From Mumia flava (GTDB lineage Bacteria; Actinomycetota; Actinomycetes; Propionibacteriales; Nocardioidaceae): a stretch of 64,000 bases of DNA. Positions within the stretch are counted from its first letter, which is position 1. The number at the start of each line of letters is the position of its first letter. The notes beneath the pieces are model-generated. The model was not told the DNA's origin, did not search any database, and saw only the letters and a list, made by a program, of their open reading frames with translations. Positions 19,345-27,321 of this stretch are shown here, one piece after another. Both the position numbers and the translations under genes were made by a program. Location: contig NZ_PGEZ01000002.1 in assembly GCF_002797495.1 (NCBI RefSeq), positions 682,001-746,000 of the forward strand, read 5' to 3'.

Positions 19345-20325
19345 TCAGCCCTTGATCGCCCCTCCGAGCCCGCCGCCGCGCAGGAAGAAGCGCTGGAAGA
19401 CCAGGAAGAAGGCGATCGGGACCGCGGTCGAGAGCAGCAGTGCGGCGAGGAACACGTCGAGCTCGGTCACCGGTGCCAGGGTCGGCAGGCGCACCGACAA
19501 CGGCTGCATGGTGGGGTCGGGCAGGACCAGCAGCGGCCAGATGAAGTCCTTCCAGGCGGCGAGCACCGCGAACACCGACACCACGCCCAGGATCGGACGC
19601 GACATGGGCAGCACGATCGAGAAGAACAGCCGGAACGGTCCCGCGCCGTCGACCCGCGCGGCCTCGATGATCTCGCGCGGGAGGCCGTCGAAGAACCGCT
19701 TGACGAGCACGACGTTGAACGCGCTCGCGCCCGCCGGCAGGAATGCGCCCCAGAACGTGTTGATCAGGGACACGTGCACGACCGGCAGGTCGAGGGCCGT
19801 CAGGTAGAGCGGCACGAGCAGCACGACGGCGGGCACGAAGAGCGTGCACAGCACCGCTGCGTAGACGATCCGGCCGTAGCGCGGCCGCAGGACCGACAGG
19901 GCGTATCCCCCGGTCGTGGCGACCACCATCTGCGTCACCCACGAGCCCAGCGCGATCACGACGGTGTTGACGAAGTACAGCCGCAGGTCCAGGTCGACCC
20001 AGGCCGTGCGCAGGTTCGCCCAGTCGGTCCCGTTCGGGAAGAACGCCATCGGGGTGCGCAGGATGTCCTGGGTGGGGGTGATCGCCGCCTTCGCGAGCCA
20101 GAGGATCGGACCGAGCGCGACCACCACGAGGAAGAGCAGCAGGGCGGTGTTCAGGGTGCGCCGCCCCCACCGCACGGCCGGCCGCCGACGGTCGGACTCC
20201 GACGTGATCGAGCGGGTCGACTCGGCAGGGCGCCGCCGCCGCGGGGCGCGGGGAGGTTGTGCCGGCACAGGCGGCGTCGGCCCCAGCTCGTCCTCGGTCG
20301 GACGGGCGGGCAGCTTGAGGCTCAT
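19345..20325 (-). CDS. ABC sugar transporter permease, MalG-like
   Basis: This 326-aa inner-membrane permease has a Pro/Arg-rich N-terminal tail and then six membrane spans starting at TALLLFLVVVALGPILWLAK. The EAA loop that contacts the ATPase reads EIIEAARVDGAGPFRLFFSI. It resembles MalG-type carbohydrate permeases. I chose the ATG at 20323-20325 because it overlaps the stop of the upstream permease (ATGA); an in-frame ATG four codons earlier is less likely. It is the last gene of the lacI-glucosidase-binding protein-permease set. No ATPase gene is present, so a shared MsiK-type ATPase elsewhere is likely. Confidence 0.94.
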   Translation of the reverse strand: MSLKLPARPTEDELGPTPPVPAQPPRAPRRRRPAESTRSITSESDRRRPAVRWGRRTLNTALLLFLVVVALGPILWLAKAAITPTQDILRTPMAFFPNGTDWANLRTAWVDLDLRLYFVNTVVIALGSWVTQMVVATTGGYALSVLRPRYGRIVYAAVLCTLFVPAVVLLVPLYLTALDLPVVHVSLINTFWGAFLPAGASAFNVVLVKRFFDGLPREIIEAARVDGAGPFRLFFSIVLPMSRPILGVVSVFAVLAAWKDFIWPLLVLPDPTMQPLSVRLPTLAPVTELDVFLAALLLSTAVPIAFFLVFQRFFLRGGGLGGAIKG

Positions 20326-21257
20326 GTGTCGCTCCACGATCGGGTCAGGCGGAAGTACAGGGCCGACAGGACGGCGAGCGCGACCGCGAGCATGAGGCTG
20401 AGCGCCGTGGCCTTGCCGTAGTCGCCGCCGAGGCTGTTGCCGAAGGCGTAGTCGTAGACGAGCAGCAGGATCGTGGTCGTGGAGTTGTCAGGACCGCCGT
20501 CGGTGAACAGGTAGGGCTCGAGGAACACCTGGACGGTCCCGATCACCTGGAGCACGAGCGTGATCAGCATGATCGCGCGCATCTGCGGCAGCGTGACGTG
20601 CCAGACCTTGCGCCACACCCCGGCGCCGTCGATCTCGGCGGCCTCGTACAGCTCCGGCGGGACCGACAGCAGCGCGGCCAGGTAGATGATGACCGTCCCG
20701 CCGGCGGCGGCCCACGTCGCCTCGATCACCAGGGACGGCATCGCCCAGCTCGTGGACTCCAGCCAGGGCACGGGACCGAGCCCGACCCAGCCGAGGATCG
20801 TGTTGAACACACCGTTGGGTGAGGCGTCGTAGAAGAAGCGCCACAGCAGGACCGCCACCGCGGGCGGGACGACGACCGGCAGGTAGACCAGCGTCGCGTA
20901 GATCCCCCGGGCGCGTCGCAGGTCGCTCATCAGGACCGCCAGCACCAGCGGGACCGGGTAGCCGAGCACGAGGGCCAGCAGAGCGAACCACAGCGTGTTC
21001 TGGGTCGCCGTCCACAGCATCGGGTCGTTCAGCACCGCGGAGAAGTTGTCCCAGCCGACGAACTCCGGCGGCGTCACGAGGTTCGTCACCTGGACGCTCA
21101 TGACCACCGAGCGGACGATCGGCCACCACGAGAACAGGCCGAAGACGACCAGCAGCGGGAGCAGCATGACGAGGGTGCTCAGCCCGCCGCCGCGGACCCA
21201 GGTCGCCGGGCTGCGACGAGGACGTGGTCGCGACGACGGCGGTGCGGCGGTGGTCAT
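20322..21257 (-). CDS. ABC sugar transporter permease, MalF-like
   Basis: This 311-aa permease has about six membrane spans. The first is TLVMLLPLLVVFGLFSWWPI, and WPIVRSVVMSVQVTNLVTPP with VGWDNFSAVLNDPMLW is typical of MalF/UgpA-type sugar permeases. The EAA loop reads ELYEAAEIDGAGVWRKVWHV. It forms a heterodimer with the MalG-like protein encoded immediately downstream, with which it overlaps by four bases. A strong hairpin lies between it and the binding-protein gene upstream, as is common when the binding protein is made in excess. Confidence 0.94.
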   Translation of the reverse strand: MTTAAPPSSRPRPRRSPATWVRGGGLSTLVMLLPLLVVFGLFSWWPIVRSVVMSVQVTNLVTPPEFVGWDNFSAVLNDPMLWTATQNTLWFALLALVLGYPVPLVLAVLMSDLRRARGIYATLVYLPVVVPPAVAVLLWRFFYDASPNGVFNTILGWVGLGPVPWLESTSWAMPSLVIEATWAAAGGTVIIYLAALLSVPPELYEAAEIDGAGVWRKVWHVTLPQMRAIMLITLVLQVIGTVQVFLEPYLFTDGGPDNSTTTILLLVYDYAFGNSLGGDYGKATALSLMLAVALAVLSALYFRLTRSWSDT

Positions 21258-21279
21258 GGTCCTCCCGGTGGATCGGGCC

Positions 21280-21321
21280 GACGCGTGCCGGCCGGGTGGT
21301 GCTCACCGGCCGGCACGCGTC
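21280..21321 (-). terminator. Perfect 16-bp hairpin between binding protein and permease genes
   Basis: GACGCGTGCCGGCCGG (21280-21295) and its exact reverse complement (21306-21321) enclose a 10-base loop. The element follows the binding-protein stop by about 38 bases and precedes the permease start by 22. No T-run follows on the minus strand. It probably protects the upstream message or stops part of transcription, giving more binding protein than permease. Confidence 0.75.
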
Positions 21322-21358
21322 AGGGGCGGCGTGCCGACCGGTGGGCGGTCGGGTGAGG

Positions 21359-22720
21359 CTACTGCGCGAGCACGGCGTTCGCGTCGTCGTTCGCCTTCGA
21401 CAGCAGCGCCGCGATGTCCGCGTCCTCGTCGCTCAGGACCTTCTGGACGACGCCGTCGAGGATCGCGTAGACCTCCTGGGTGTGCGACGGCGGCTCGGGC
21501 ACCAGCGTCTGGTCGAAGATGTTGTCGGTGAAACCGGTCATCTGGTCGACCGGCACGTTGATGTAGTCCGCGATCCACTCACGCTGCTGCGTCCACGTGT
21601 CCTCGTCGAAGACCGGGAGCAGGGGCGTGCCGATCGGCTGGTCGCTCGCGGCGAGCGTCTCGGCGTCGAGCACCGCTGCCTCCTCGTCGACCAGCTTGCG
21701 CACGCGGAAGAAGTCGTTCCACGCCACGGCCGCCTCCTTCTCGGCGTCGCTGGCGTCGGCCCGCACCACCGAGACCGAGCCGCCGCCGAGGATGCCGGCG
21801 TCGGGGTCGTCGGCCAGCGGGACGGTGGTCAGCCCGTAGGTGTCGGGGTCGATGTCGTTCGTGGTGACGAGGGCGTTGTAGACGTCGGAGCCTCCGACGT
21901 ACATCCCGACCTTGCCGGCGGCGAAGGCCTGGTTGATGCCGGACCAGTCGAGCAGCAGGTTGTTGCCCATCGAGCCGTCCTCCCACCGCATCCCGTGCAG
22001 CATCTCGAGCACCGCCCGGGTCTCGGGGTTGTCGATCGTCGCCTCGGCCCCGTCCTCGCTCTCGATCCGCCCGCCGAAGGCGTACGTCAGCGTGGTGAGC
22101 AGCCAGCCGCCGGTGTTGTCCTTGGTCATCTCGGCGTAGCCGGGCTGACCCGTGCGCTCGGTGATCTGCTTCGCAGCGGCGCGGACCTCGTCCCAGGTCG
22201 CCGGCGGATCGTCGGGGTCCAGTCCGGCCTCGTCGAACAGCGCCCGGTTGTAGTGGAGTCCCATGCCGTAGACGTCGCTCGGCAGGCCGTAGATCCGTCC
22301 TTCGGCGTCCTGCGCCGCGGCGAGCACGCTGGGGTTGAAGCTGTCGGCGTACGGCAGCGCGTCGACCTGGTCGGTGACGTCGGCGATCTGCGAGCGCTGG
22401 ACGAGCCCGAGGGTGTCGGTGAACGGCACCCGGAACGTCGTCGGGAGCGTGCCGCCGGCGAGCTGGGCCGGGAAGGTCTCGGCCTTCCACTCCCACTCGA
22501 CCGGCTCGACGACGATGTCGGGGTTCTCCTTGTTGAACTCGGCGACGAGGTCCTTGACCGAGTCGGCGGTGGCCTGCTCGTCGCCGGGTCGCCACCCCTC
22601 GACGGTGATGGTGGTGGTGCCCTCGGCGTCGGCGGAGTCGCCTGAGTCGCAGGCGGCGAGGACGCCGGCCGCGGCCACGAGGGCCAAGGCGGCGGCGAAC
22701 CGCTTCCGGTGGTGGTGCAT
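21359..22720 (-). CDS. ABC sugar-binding lipoprotein (alpha-glucoside type, family 1)
   Basis: This 453-aa solute-binding protein has a lipoprotein signal peptide: MHHHRKRF, then AAALALVAAAGVLAAC with the lipobox cysteine at residue 24. The mature part has the family 1 pattern, including LVAEFNKENPDIVVEPVEWE near the start, FPAQLAGGTLPTTFRVPFTD and INQAFAAGKVGMYVGGSDVY. It captures a sugar, probably an oligosaccharide with alpha-glucosidic bonds judging from the neighbouring glucosidase, and feeds the two permeases downstream. I used the ATG at 22718-22720 because it gives a clean signal peptide and has a GGAGCA-type site upstream. Confidence 0.93.
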   Translation of the reverse strand: MHHHRKRFAAALALVAAAGVLAACDSGDSADAEGTTTITVEGWRPGDEQATADSVKDLVAEFNKENPDIVVEPVEWEWKAETFPAQLAGGTLPTTFRVPFTDTLGLVQRSQIADVTDQVDALPYADSFNPSVLAAAQDAEGRIYGLPSDVYGMGLHYNRALFDEAGLDPDDPPATWDEVRAAAKQITERTGQPGYAEMTKDNTGGWLLTTLTYAFGGRIESEDGAEATIDNPETRAVLEMLHGMRWEDGSMGNNLLLDWSGINQAFAAGKVGMYVGGSDVYNALVTTNDIDPDTYGLTTVPLADDPDAGILGGGSVSVVRADASDAEKEAAVAWNDFFRVRKLVDEEAAVLDAETLAASDQPIGTPLLPVFDEDTWTQQREWIADYINVPVDQMTGFTDNIFDQTLVPEPPSHTQEVYAILDGVVQKVLSDEDADIAALLSKANDDANAVLAQ

Positions 22721-22823
22721 GGGACTGCTCCTTCGGGTGGCGGCGCCGTTGCCGCGGCGTCCGCGTGTCGGGTTGGGGTGGTCGGAGGGGCGCTGGGGTG
22801 GGAGACGGTCTTGTACGGCGTGC

Positions 22824-24551
22824 TCAGGCGGTGCCGGGCAGCCGGATCCAGGCGGCGGCGTCCGCCGGCAGGCGACCTCCTTCCGGCGGTGTGCTCGCGA
22901 GCCACACCTGGTCGTTGGGCGGCAGCGCGATCGGTGAGTCGGTGAGGTTGGCGACGCAGGCGAAGCCCTCGCCACGGGTGAAGGCCAGGACGCCCGCTCC
23001 CGCGTCGAGCCACTCCATCGGCCCGTCCCCCAGCGCGGGGTGCGTCCGTCGGACGAGGAGGGCCATCCGGTAGAGCGAGAGCATCGAGGTCGGGTCGGCC
23101 GACTGCGCCTCGGCGGTCAGCGTGGCCCAGTCGTCGGGCTGCGGGAGCCAGCTCGCGGCCGGGCCCGGGCTGAAGCCGTACGGAGGGGCGTCCCCGGACC
23201 ACGGCATCGGGACGCGGCACCCGTCCCGTCCGGGGTCGGTGCCGCCGCTGCGGAAGTACATCGGGTCCTGCAGGCGGGCGGGCGGGATGTCCTCGACCTC
23301 GGGCAGGCCGAGCTCCTCGCCCTGGTAGATGTAGTACGACCCGGGCAGAGCCATCGCGAGCAGCGCGGCCGCACGGGCGCGGCGTCGGCCGAGCTCGAGA
23401 TCGGTGGGGATCCCGAACCGCTTCCGCTCGAAGGCGAACGTCGTGTCGTCGCGCCCGAACCGGGTCACCGGTCGGGTCACGTCGTGGTTCGACAGGACCC
23501 AGGTCGCGGGTGCTCCGACCGTGCGGTGCACCGCCAGCGTCTCGTCGATCGAGGTACGCAGGCGGTCGGCGTCCCAGGCCGCGGAGAGGTAGTCGAAGTT
23601 GAACGCGGTGTGCAGCACGTCGGGCCGCAGGTAGCGGGCGAACCTCTCGCTGTCGGGCAGCCACAGCTCGCCGATCAGGGCACGGTCCGGCCCGTACGAC
23701 TCGGCGATGGCTCGCCAGCTGCGGTAGATCTCCTGCAGGTCGTCACGGTCCACGTACGGGTGGCCGCCCGGGCCGGGCTCGTTCGGGACCTCCGGCAGGG
23801 TCGCGTCCTTCGCGAGGAGCGCGGCGGAGTCGATCCGGACGCCGGAGACGCCCCGGTCGAACCAGAAGCGCAGCACGTCCTCGTACTCGTCGCGCACGTC
23901 GGGGTGACCCCAGTTCAGGTCCGGCTGGGCCGAGGAGAACAGGTGGAGGTACCACTGCTCGGCAGTGCCGTCGCGGCGCACCACGCGGGACCAGGCCGGT
24001 CCCGAGAAGTTGGACACCCAGGCGTTCGGTGGCTCGGCGCCGTCCACGCCGACCCCGTCGCGGAACCAGAACCGCTCCCGCTCGGGCGATCCCGGCCCCG
24101 CGGCGAGCGCCTCGCGGAACCATCGGTGCGCGTCGGAGACGTGGTTCGGAACCACGTCGACGATCGTGCGGATGCCGAAGTCGAGCGCGTCCGCGATCAG
24201 CGCCTCGGCCTGCTCGAGGGTGCCGAAGGCAGGATCGATCGCCCGGTAGTCGGCGACGTCGTAGCCGCCGTCCGCCATCGGCGAGGGGTACCACGGGGTG
24301 AACCAGATCGCGTCCACACCCAGGTCGCGCAGGTAGCCCAGGCGGGCCCGGACGCCGGCGAGGTCGCCGGTGCCGTCCCCGTCGGCGTCGGCGAAGCTGC
24401 GCGGATAGACCTGGTAGATCGTCGCGCTGCGCCACCAGGTGGCGTCGGACGGCTCGATCCGGGCCTCCGGTGCGGCCGGCACGCGCTGGAGCGCGGTCAC
24501 CGCCGAGTCGCCGTCCGCCGCACTGACTGCAGTCACTGTGATTCCCCTCAC
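22824..24551 (-). CDS. GH13 alpha-glucosidase (oligo-1,6-glucosidase-like)
   Basis: This 575-aa enzyme is a glycoside hydrolase family 13 member that cleaves glucose from alpha-glucosides in the cytosol. The conserved regions are visible: region I DVVPNHV (132-138), nucleophile Asp241 in GVRID, acid/base Glu295 in ALIGELW, and Asp357 in LSNHD. The N-terminal SATIYQVYPRSFADADGDGT and GDLAGVRARLGYLRDLGVDA are typical of GH13 alpha-glucosidases. No signal peptide is present, so it acts on imported sugar. The start is GTG at 24549-24551; a later GTG (VTAVSAADGD) is possible. It lies between lacI and the binding protein. Confidence 0.94.
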   Translation of the reverse strand: MRGITVTAVSAADGDSAVTALQRVPAAPEARIEPSDATWWRSATIYQVYPRSFADADGDGTGDLAGVRARLGYLRDLGVDAIWFTPWYPSPMADGGYDVADYRAIDPAFGTLEQAEALIADALDFGIRTIVDVVPNHVSDAHRWFREALAAGPGSPERERFWFRDGVGVDGAEPPNAWVSNFSGPAWSRVVRRDGTAEQWYLHLFSSAQPDLNWGHPDVRDEYEDVLRFWFDRGVSGVRIDSAALLAKDATLPEVPNEPGPGGHPYVDRDDLQEIYRSWRAIAESYGPDRALIGELWLPDSERFARYLRPDVLHTAFNFDYLSAAWDADRLRTSIDETLAVHRTVGAPATWVLSNHDVTRPVTRFGRDDTTFAFERKRFGIPTDLELGRRRARAAALLAMALPGSYYIYQGEELGLPEVEDIPPARLQDPMYFRSGGTDPGRDGCRVPMPWSGDAPPYGFSPGPAASWLPQPDDWATLTAEAQSADPTSMLSLYRMALLVRRTHPALGDGPMEWLDAGAGVLAFTRGEGFACVANLTDSPIALPPNDQVWLASTPPEGGRLPADAAAWIRLPGTA

Positions 24552-24594
24552 GTCGCTTGACGGTGAGGAACGCTACGCCGATACGACTTCAGCG

Positions 24595-24610
24595 CGCAAG
24601 AACTCGACAG
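24595..24610 (-). promoter_or_regulatory. Candidate LacI operator upstream of the glucosidase
   Basis: The plus-strand sequence CGCAAGAACTCGACAG lies 44 bases before the glucosidase start. It matches a site upstream of lacI (25688-25703) at all but two end or central positions. Read on the coding strand it is TGTCGAGTTCTTGCG, and the TGTCGA part could overlap a -35 box. A flanking partial dyad (CTT..GCGC..AAG) supports LacI-family recognition. The regulator assignment is inferred from proximity. Confidence 0.45.
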
Positions 24611-24617
24611 AATGTAA

Positions 24618-25631
24618 TTATTTTCGTGACTTTGCAGGGCCGGTTGAGCGACGGACCACGAGCTCGGGCTCGAAGAACAGCTCCTCGGGCGCGGTCGTCG
24701 CACCCGAGATCTGCCGCATCAGCAAGGTGATCGCGGCCCGGCCCATCGCCTCGATCGGCTGACGCACCGTGGTCAGGGGCGGTTCCGTACAGCTCATGAA
24801 GGCGGAGTCGTCGTACCCGACCACCGAGACGGACTCGGGCACCGGCAGACCGCGCCGGCGGGCGGCACGGACCGCGCCCAGCGCCAGCGGGTCGCTCGCG
24901 CACGCGATGCCGGTCGCACCGCGCTCGAGCAGACGCGCCGCAGCCGCCTGCCCGCTCTGCAGCGAGTAGAGGCTGCGCTCCACGAGCACGTCGTCCAGGG
25001 GCGCCCCGGCCTCCTCCAGCACCTGGCGCGCCGCCTGGAGCTTGCGCTCGGACGGCACGTGGTCGGACGGGCCGAGCACCAGGCCGATCCGGGTGTGCCC
25101 CAACGACAGCAGGTGACCGACCGCCTGCTCCGCAGCCATCGCGTCGTCGCAGACCACACGGGGGAACGGCATCGCATCGACGCCGGCGTTGATCAGCACG
25201 ACCGGCAGCCGACGGTGGACCAGGCGGTCGTAGTGGCCGTGGTCCGCATCGAGCTGGCTGTAGGTCCCGCCGGCGAAGACGACACCGGCGACCTGCTGGC
25301 CGAGCAGCAGGTCGACGTAGTCGGCCTCCCCCACCCCGCCCGCGGTCTGGGTGCACAGCACCGGCGTCAAGCCCTGCTGGGCGAGGTGCGACCCGATCAC
25401 CTCCGCGAGTGCGGGGAAGATCGGGTTCTGCAGCTCGGGGAGCACGAGACCGACCAGACGGGCTCGCTCACCCCGCAGCTTCGACGGGCGCTCGTACCCG
25501 AGCACGTCCAGCGCGGTCAGCACCGTCGAGCGGGTCGCGTCGGAGACCCCGGGCTTGTCGTTGAGCACGCGACTGACCGTCGCCTCGCTCACCCCGGCAC
25601 GGGACGCGACCTCAGCGATACGTCGAACCAT
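24618..25631 (-). CDS. LacI family transcriptional regulator
   Basis: This 337-aa regulator has the LacI helix-turn-helix at the N-terminus (IAEVASRAGVSEATVSRVLN) and hinge region, then a periplasmic-binding-protein-like sensor domain (LVGLVLPELQNPIFPALAEV; SLGHTRIGLVLGPSDHVPSE; VVGYDDSAFMSCTEPPLTTV). It probably represses the adjacent glucosidase and sugar-transport genes until a sugar effector binds. It is transcribed in the same direction, 66 bases upstream of the glucosidase gene. The ATG at 25629-25631 gives a standard N-terminus. Confidence 0.94.
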   Translation of the reverse strand: MVRRIAEVASRAGVSEATVSRVLNDKPGVSDATRSTVLTALDVLGYERPSKLRGERARLVGLVLPELQNPIFPALAEVIGSHLAQQGLTPVLCTQTAGGVGEADYVDLLLGQQVAGVVFAGGTYSQLDADHGHYDRLVHRRLPVVLINAGVDAMPFPRVVCDDAMAAEQAVGHLLSLGHTRIGLVLGPSDHVPSERKLQAARQVLEEAGAPLDDVLVERSLYSLQSGQAAAARLLERGATGIACASDPLALGAVRAARRRGLPVPESVSVVGYDDSAFMSCTEPPLTTVRQPIEAMGRAAITLLMRQISGATTAPEELFFEPELVVRRSTGPAKSRK

Positions 25632-25687
25632 GACGGAAACCTAGCGCACCCGGACGGCATCTGTGTGCATTCCTCTTACAGTACTTA

Positions 25688-25703
25688 CGCAAGAAGTCGA
25701 CAA
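25688..25703 (-). promoter_or_regulatory. Candidate autoregulatory operator upstream of lacI
   Basis: CGCAAGAAGTCGACAA lies 57 bases upstream of the lacI start and repeats the motif in front of the glucosidase gene. The adjacent CTTACGCAAG is a near palindrome centred on CG, a feature common to LacI-family sites. On the coding strand TTGTCGA could be part of a -35 element. This suggests that the regulator controls its own gene and the sugar genes together. Confidence 0.45.
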
Positions 25704-25824
25704 GAACCTCGTTCCGGCTCCACGCAGATGCCTGCACATCGACCAGCAGGCGGTATCGAGCGCAGGCAGGTCCGTGGTGGCACGTCGAACGCAGGCGCGT
25801 CCGTACGGGCGACCACGACCGAGA

Positions 25825-26409
25825 TCAGTCGGCGACGAGCGCCGCCGTCTCGTCGAGTGGCGCACCGGCCCGCAGACCCGCCAGCCCGATCGCGACGTAC
25901 CGCCGCCAGCCGCCGCCGTCGCGGAGCAGCGGAGAGACCGACGCGACCGCGCCCACCATCATCGCGACGCCGACCAGGTCGCTGGCCGTGGCCCTCGGAT
26001 GCAGGAAGCCGTCCGCGCGGGCTCGCATCACGAGCTCCGTGAACGGTGGGACGAAACGAGCCCCGGGAACGTACTCGGGGTCGTAGGTCTGCATGGCGCG
26101 CAGGATCGCGTGCGACCCCGGCACCGAGACCAGCGCCTCGCTCAGCCGGGTCACCAGCAGGACCACCGCCTCGTCGGCGGGCCCCTCCCAGTCGGCCTCG
26201 GCAGCGATCGCGTCGGCGCGCGCAGCGACGCGCGCGGTCAGCGCCCGGACCAGCGACTCGCGATCGGGGAAGTGGCGGTAGAGCGTGGCGCTCGAGACCT
26301 GGGCCCGACGGGCCACCTCGTCGAGCGCGACGGCCGCGCCCCGAAGCTCGAACAGGACCTCGGCCTCGTCGAGCAACCGCTCCCGGTTGCGTACAGCATC
26401 ACGTCGCAC
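25825..26409 (-). CDS. TetR family transcriptional regulator
   Basis: This 194-aa protein has a TetR helix-turn-helix in residues 1-50: RDAVRNRERLLDEAEVLFEL, then ALDEVARRAQVSSATLYRHF, with the typical TLYRHFPDRESL end. The C-terminal ligand domain ends in VAMMVGAVASVSPLLRDGGG and is alpha-helical. The GTG at 26407-26409 is preferred because a GGAGGGGAGG ribosome-binding sequence lies just upstream; a GTG 22 codons earlier is possible. Neighbours are ndk and lacI on the same strand, so no target gene is obvious. About 190 bases without a gene separate it from lacI. Confidence 0.9.
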   Translation of the reverse strand: MRRDAVRNRERLLDEAEVLFELRGAAVALDEVARRAQVSSATLYRHFPDRESLVRALTARVAARADAIAAEADWEGPADEAVVLLVTRLSEALVSVPGSHAILRAMQTYDPEYVPGARFVPPFTELVMRARADGFLHPRATASDLVGVAMMVGAVASVSPLLRDGGGWRRYVAIGLAGLRAGAPLDETAALVAD

Positions 26410-26491
26410 GTACCGCCTCCCCTCCGGCCTCGACAGGCCCCCTACGTCGGCTCCACGCGTTGCCGACAGGGACACGATACGACCGGGGACC

Positions 26492-26902
26492 TCAGACGAG
26501 GTCCGGGAACCACAACCCGATCTCGCGCGTCGCGGACTCGGGCGAGTCCGAGCCGTGCACGAGGTTCTCCCGGTTGGACAGCGACAGGTCGCCTCGGATC
26601 GTGCCGGGAGCCGCCACGCGGCCGTCGGTGGCGCCGTTGAGCAGACGCACGACGTCGATCGCGGACTCCCCCGACAGCACGAGCGCCATCATCGGCCCGG
26701 ACGTGACGAACGTCCGCAGCGGGGGGTAGAAGTCGCGCTCGACGTGCTCCGCGTAGTGCGCGTCGGACGTGGCCGCGTCGATCTGCCCGAACCAGGTCGC
26801 CTCGATGGACAGGCCCTTGGCCTCGTACCGCGACAGGATCTCTCCGACCAGTCCGCGGCGGACGGCGTCGGGCTTGAGCAGGACCAGGGTGCGTTCGGAC
26901 AT
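26492..26902 (-). CDS. ndk: Nucleoside diphosphate kinase
   Basis: This 136-aa enzyme moves the gamma phosphate between nucleoside triphosphates and diphosphates. It begins ERTLVLLKPDAVRRGLVGEI and has the active-site motif NLVHGSDSPESA, whose histidine is the phosphorylated residue. GPMMALVLSGESAIDVVRLL and TDGRVAAPGTIRGDLSLSNR are also conserved. The length is standard. It lies downstream of folC and the DUF4233 gene on the same strand, the common order in actinobacteria. Confidence 0.98.
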   Translation of the reverse strand: MSERTLVLLKPDAVRRGLVGEILSRYEAKGLSIEATWFGQIDAATSDAHYAEHVERDFYPPLRTFVTSGPMMALVLSGESAIDVVRLLNGATDGRVAAPGTIRGDLSLSNRENLVHGSDSPESATREIGLWFPDLV

Positions 26903-26982
26903 GGCCCGAGCCTAGCGAGCGTGGCCCTGGTGGCCCGCACGCGCCCGGTCGGGCAGGCCGGGCGCCGCGGCTGCGCGGCCCG

Positions 26983-27321
26983 TCAGGAGGCGTAGAACTC
27001 CGGGTTCGCCGCCCGGTCCTGGGCGATCTTGCGGCCGATCAGGATCGCCCCAGCCCACAGGGCGGCGAAGATCCCGCCGATCAGGAACGCCGACGGCATC
27101 CAGAACCCCATCGCGACCGCCAGCACCTGGACCAGCCAGCCCAGGCCGTACGCCCAGGAGAACCGGAGCAGCCCCGCCGTCACCAGCGCCAGCGCGCTCA
27201 GCCCGAGGCCGTACGCCAGGGCGAGCCCCGTCGGGACGTCCTCGACCATGATCAGCACCGGCACCGCCAGGCCCATCACGATCGCCTCGAGCGCCAGCAC
27301 GGTCGCGCACATCGCCCGCAT
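26983..27321 (-). CDS. DUF4233 membrane protein
   Basis: This 112-aa protein has about three to four membrane spans (VLALEAIVMGLAVPVLIMVE; ALVTAGLLRFSWAYGLGWLV; SAFLIGGIFAALWAGAILIG) and a basic C-terminal tail. The LRFSWAYGLGWLVQVLAVA part and the position directly after folC match the actinobacterial DUF4233 family, whose function is unknown. The ATG at 27319-27321 shares one base with the folC stop (TGATG), so expression is coupled to folC. Confidence 0.88.
   Translation of the reverse strand: MRAMCATVLALEAIVMGLAVPVLIMVEDVPTGLALAYGLGLSALALVTAGLLRFSWAYGLGWLVQVLAVAMGFWMPSAFLIGGIFAALWAGAILIGRKIAQDRAANPEFYAS

Noticed and set aside
26903-26982. Terminator hairpin between ndk and the DUF4233 gene
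   Set aside because: The GC-rich inverted words give only short stems with bulges; they are not better than expected in DNA of this composition.
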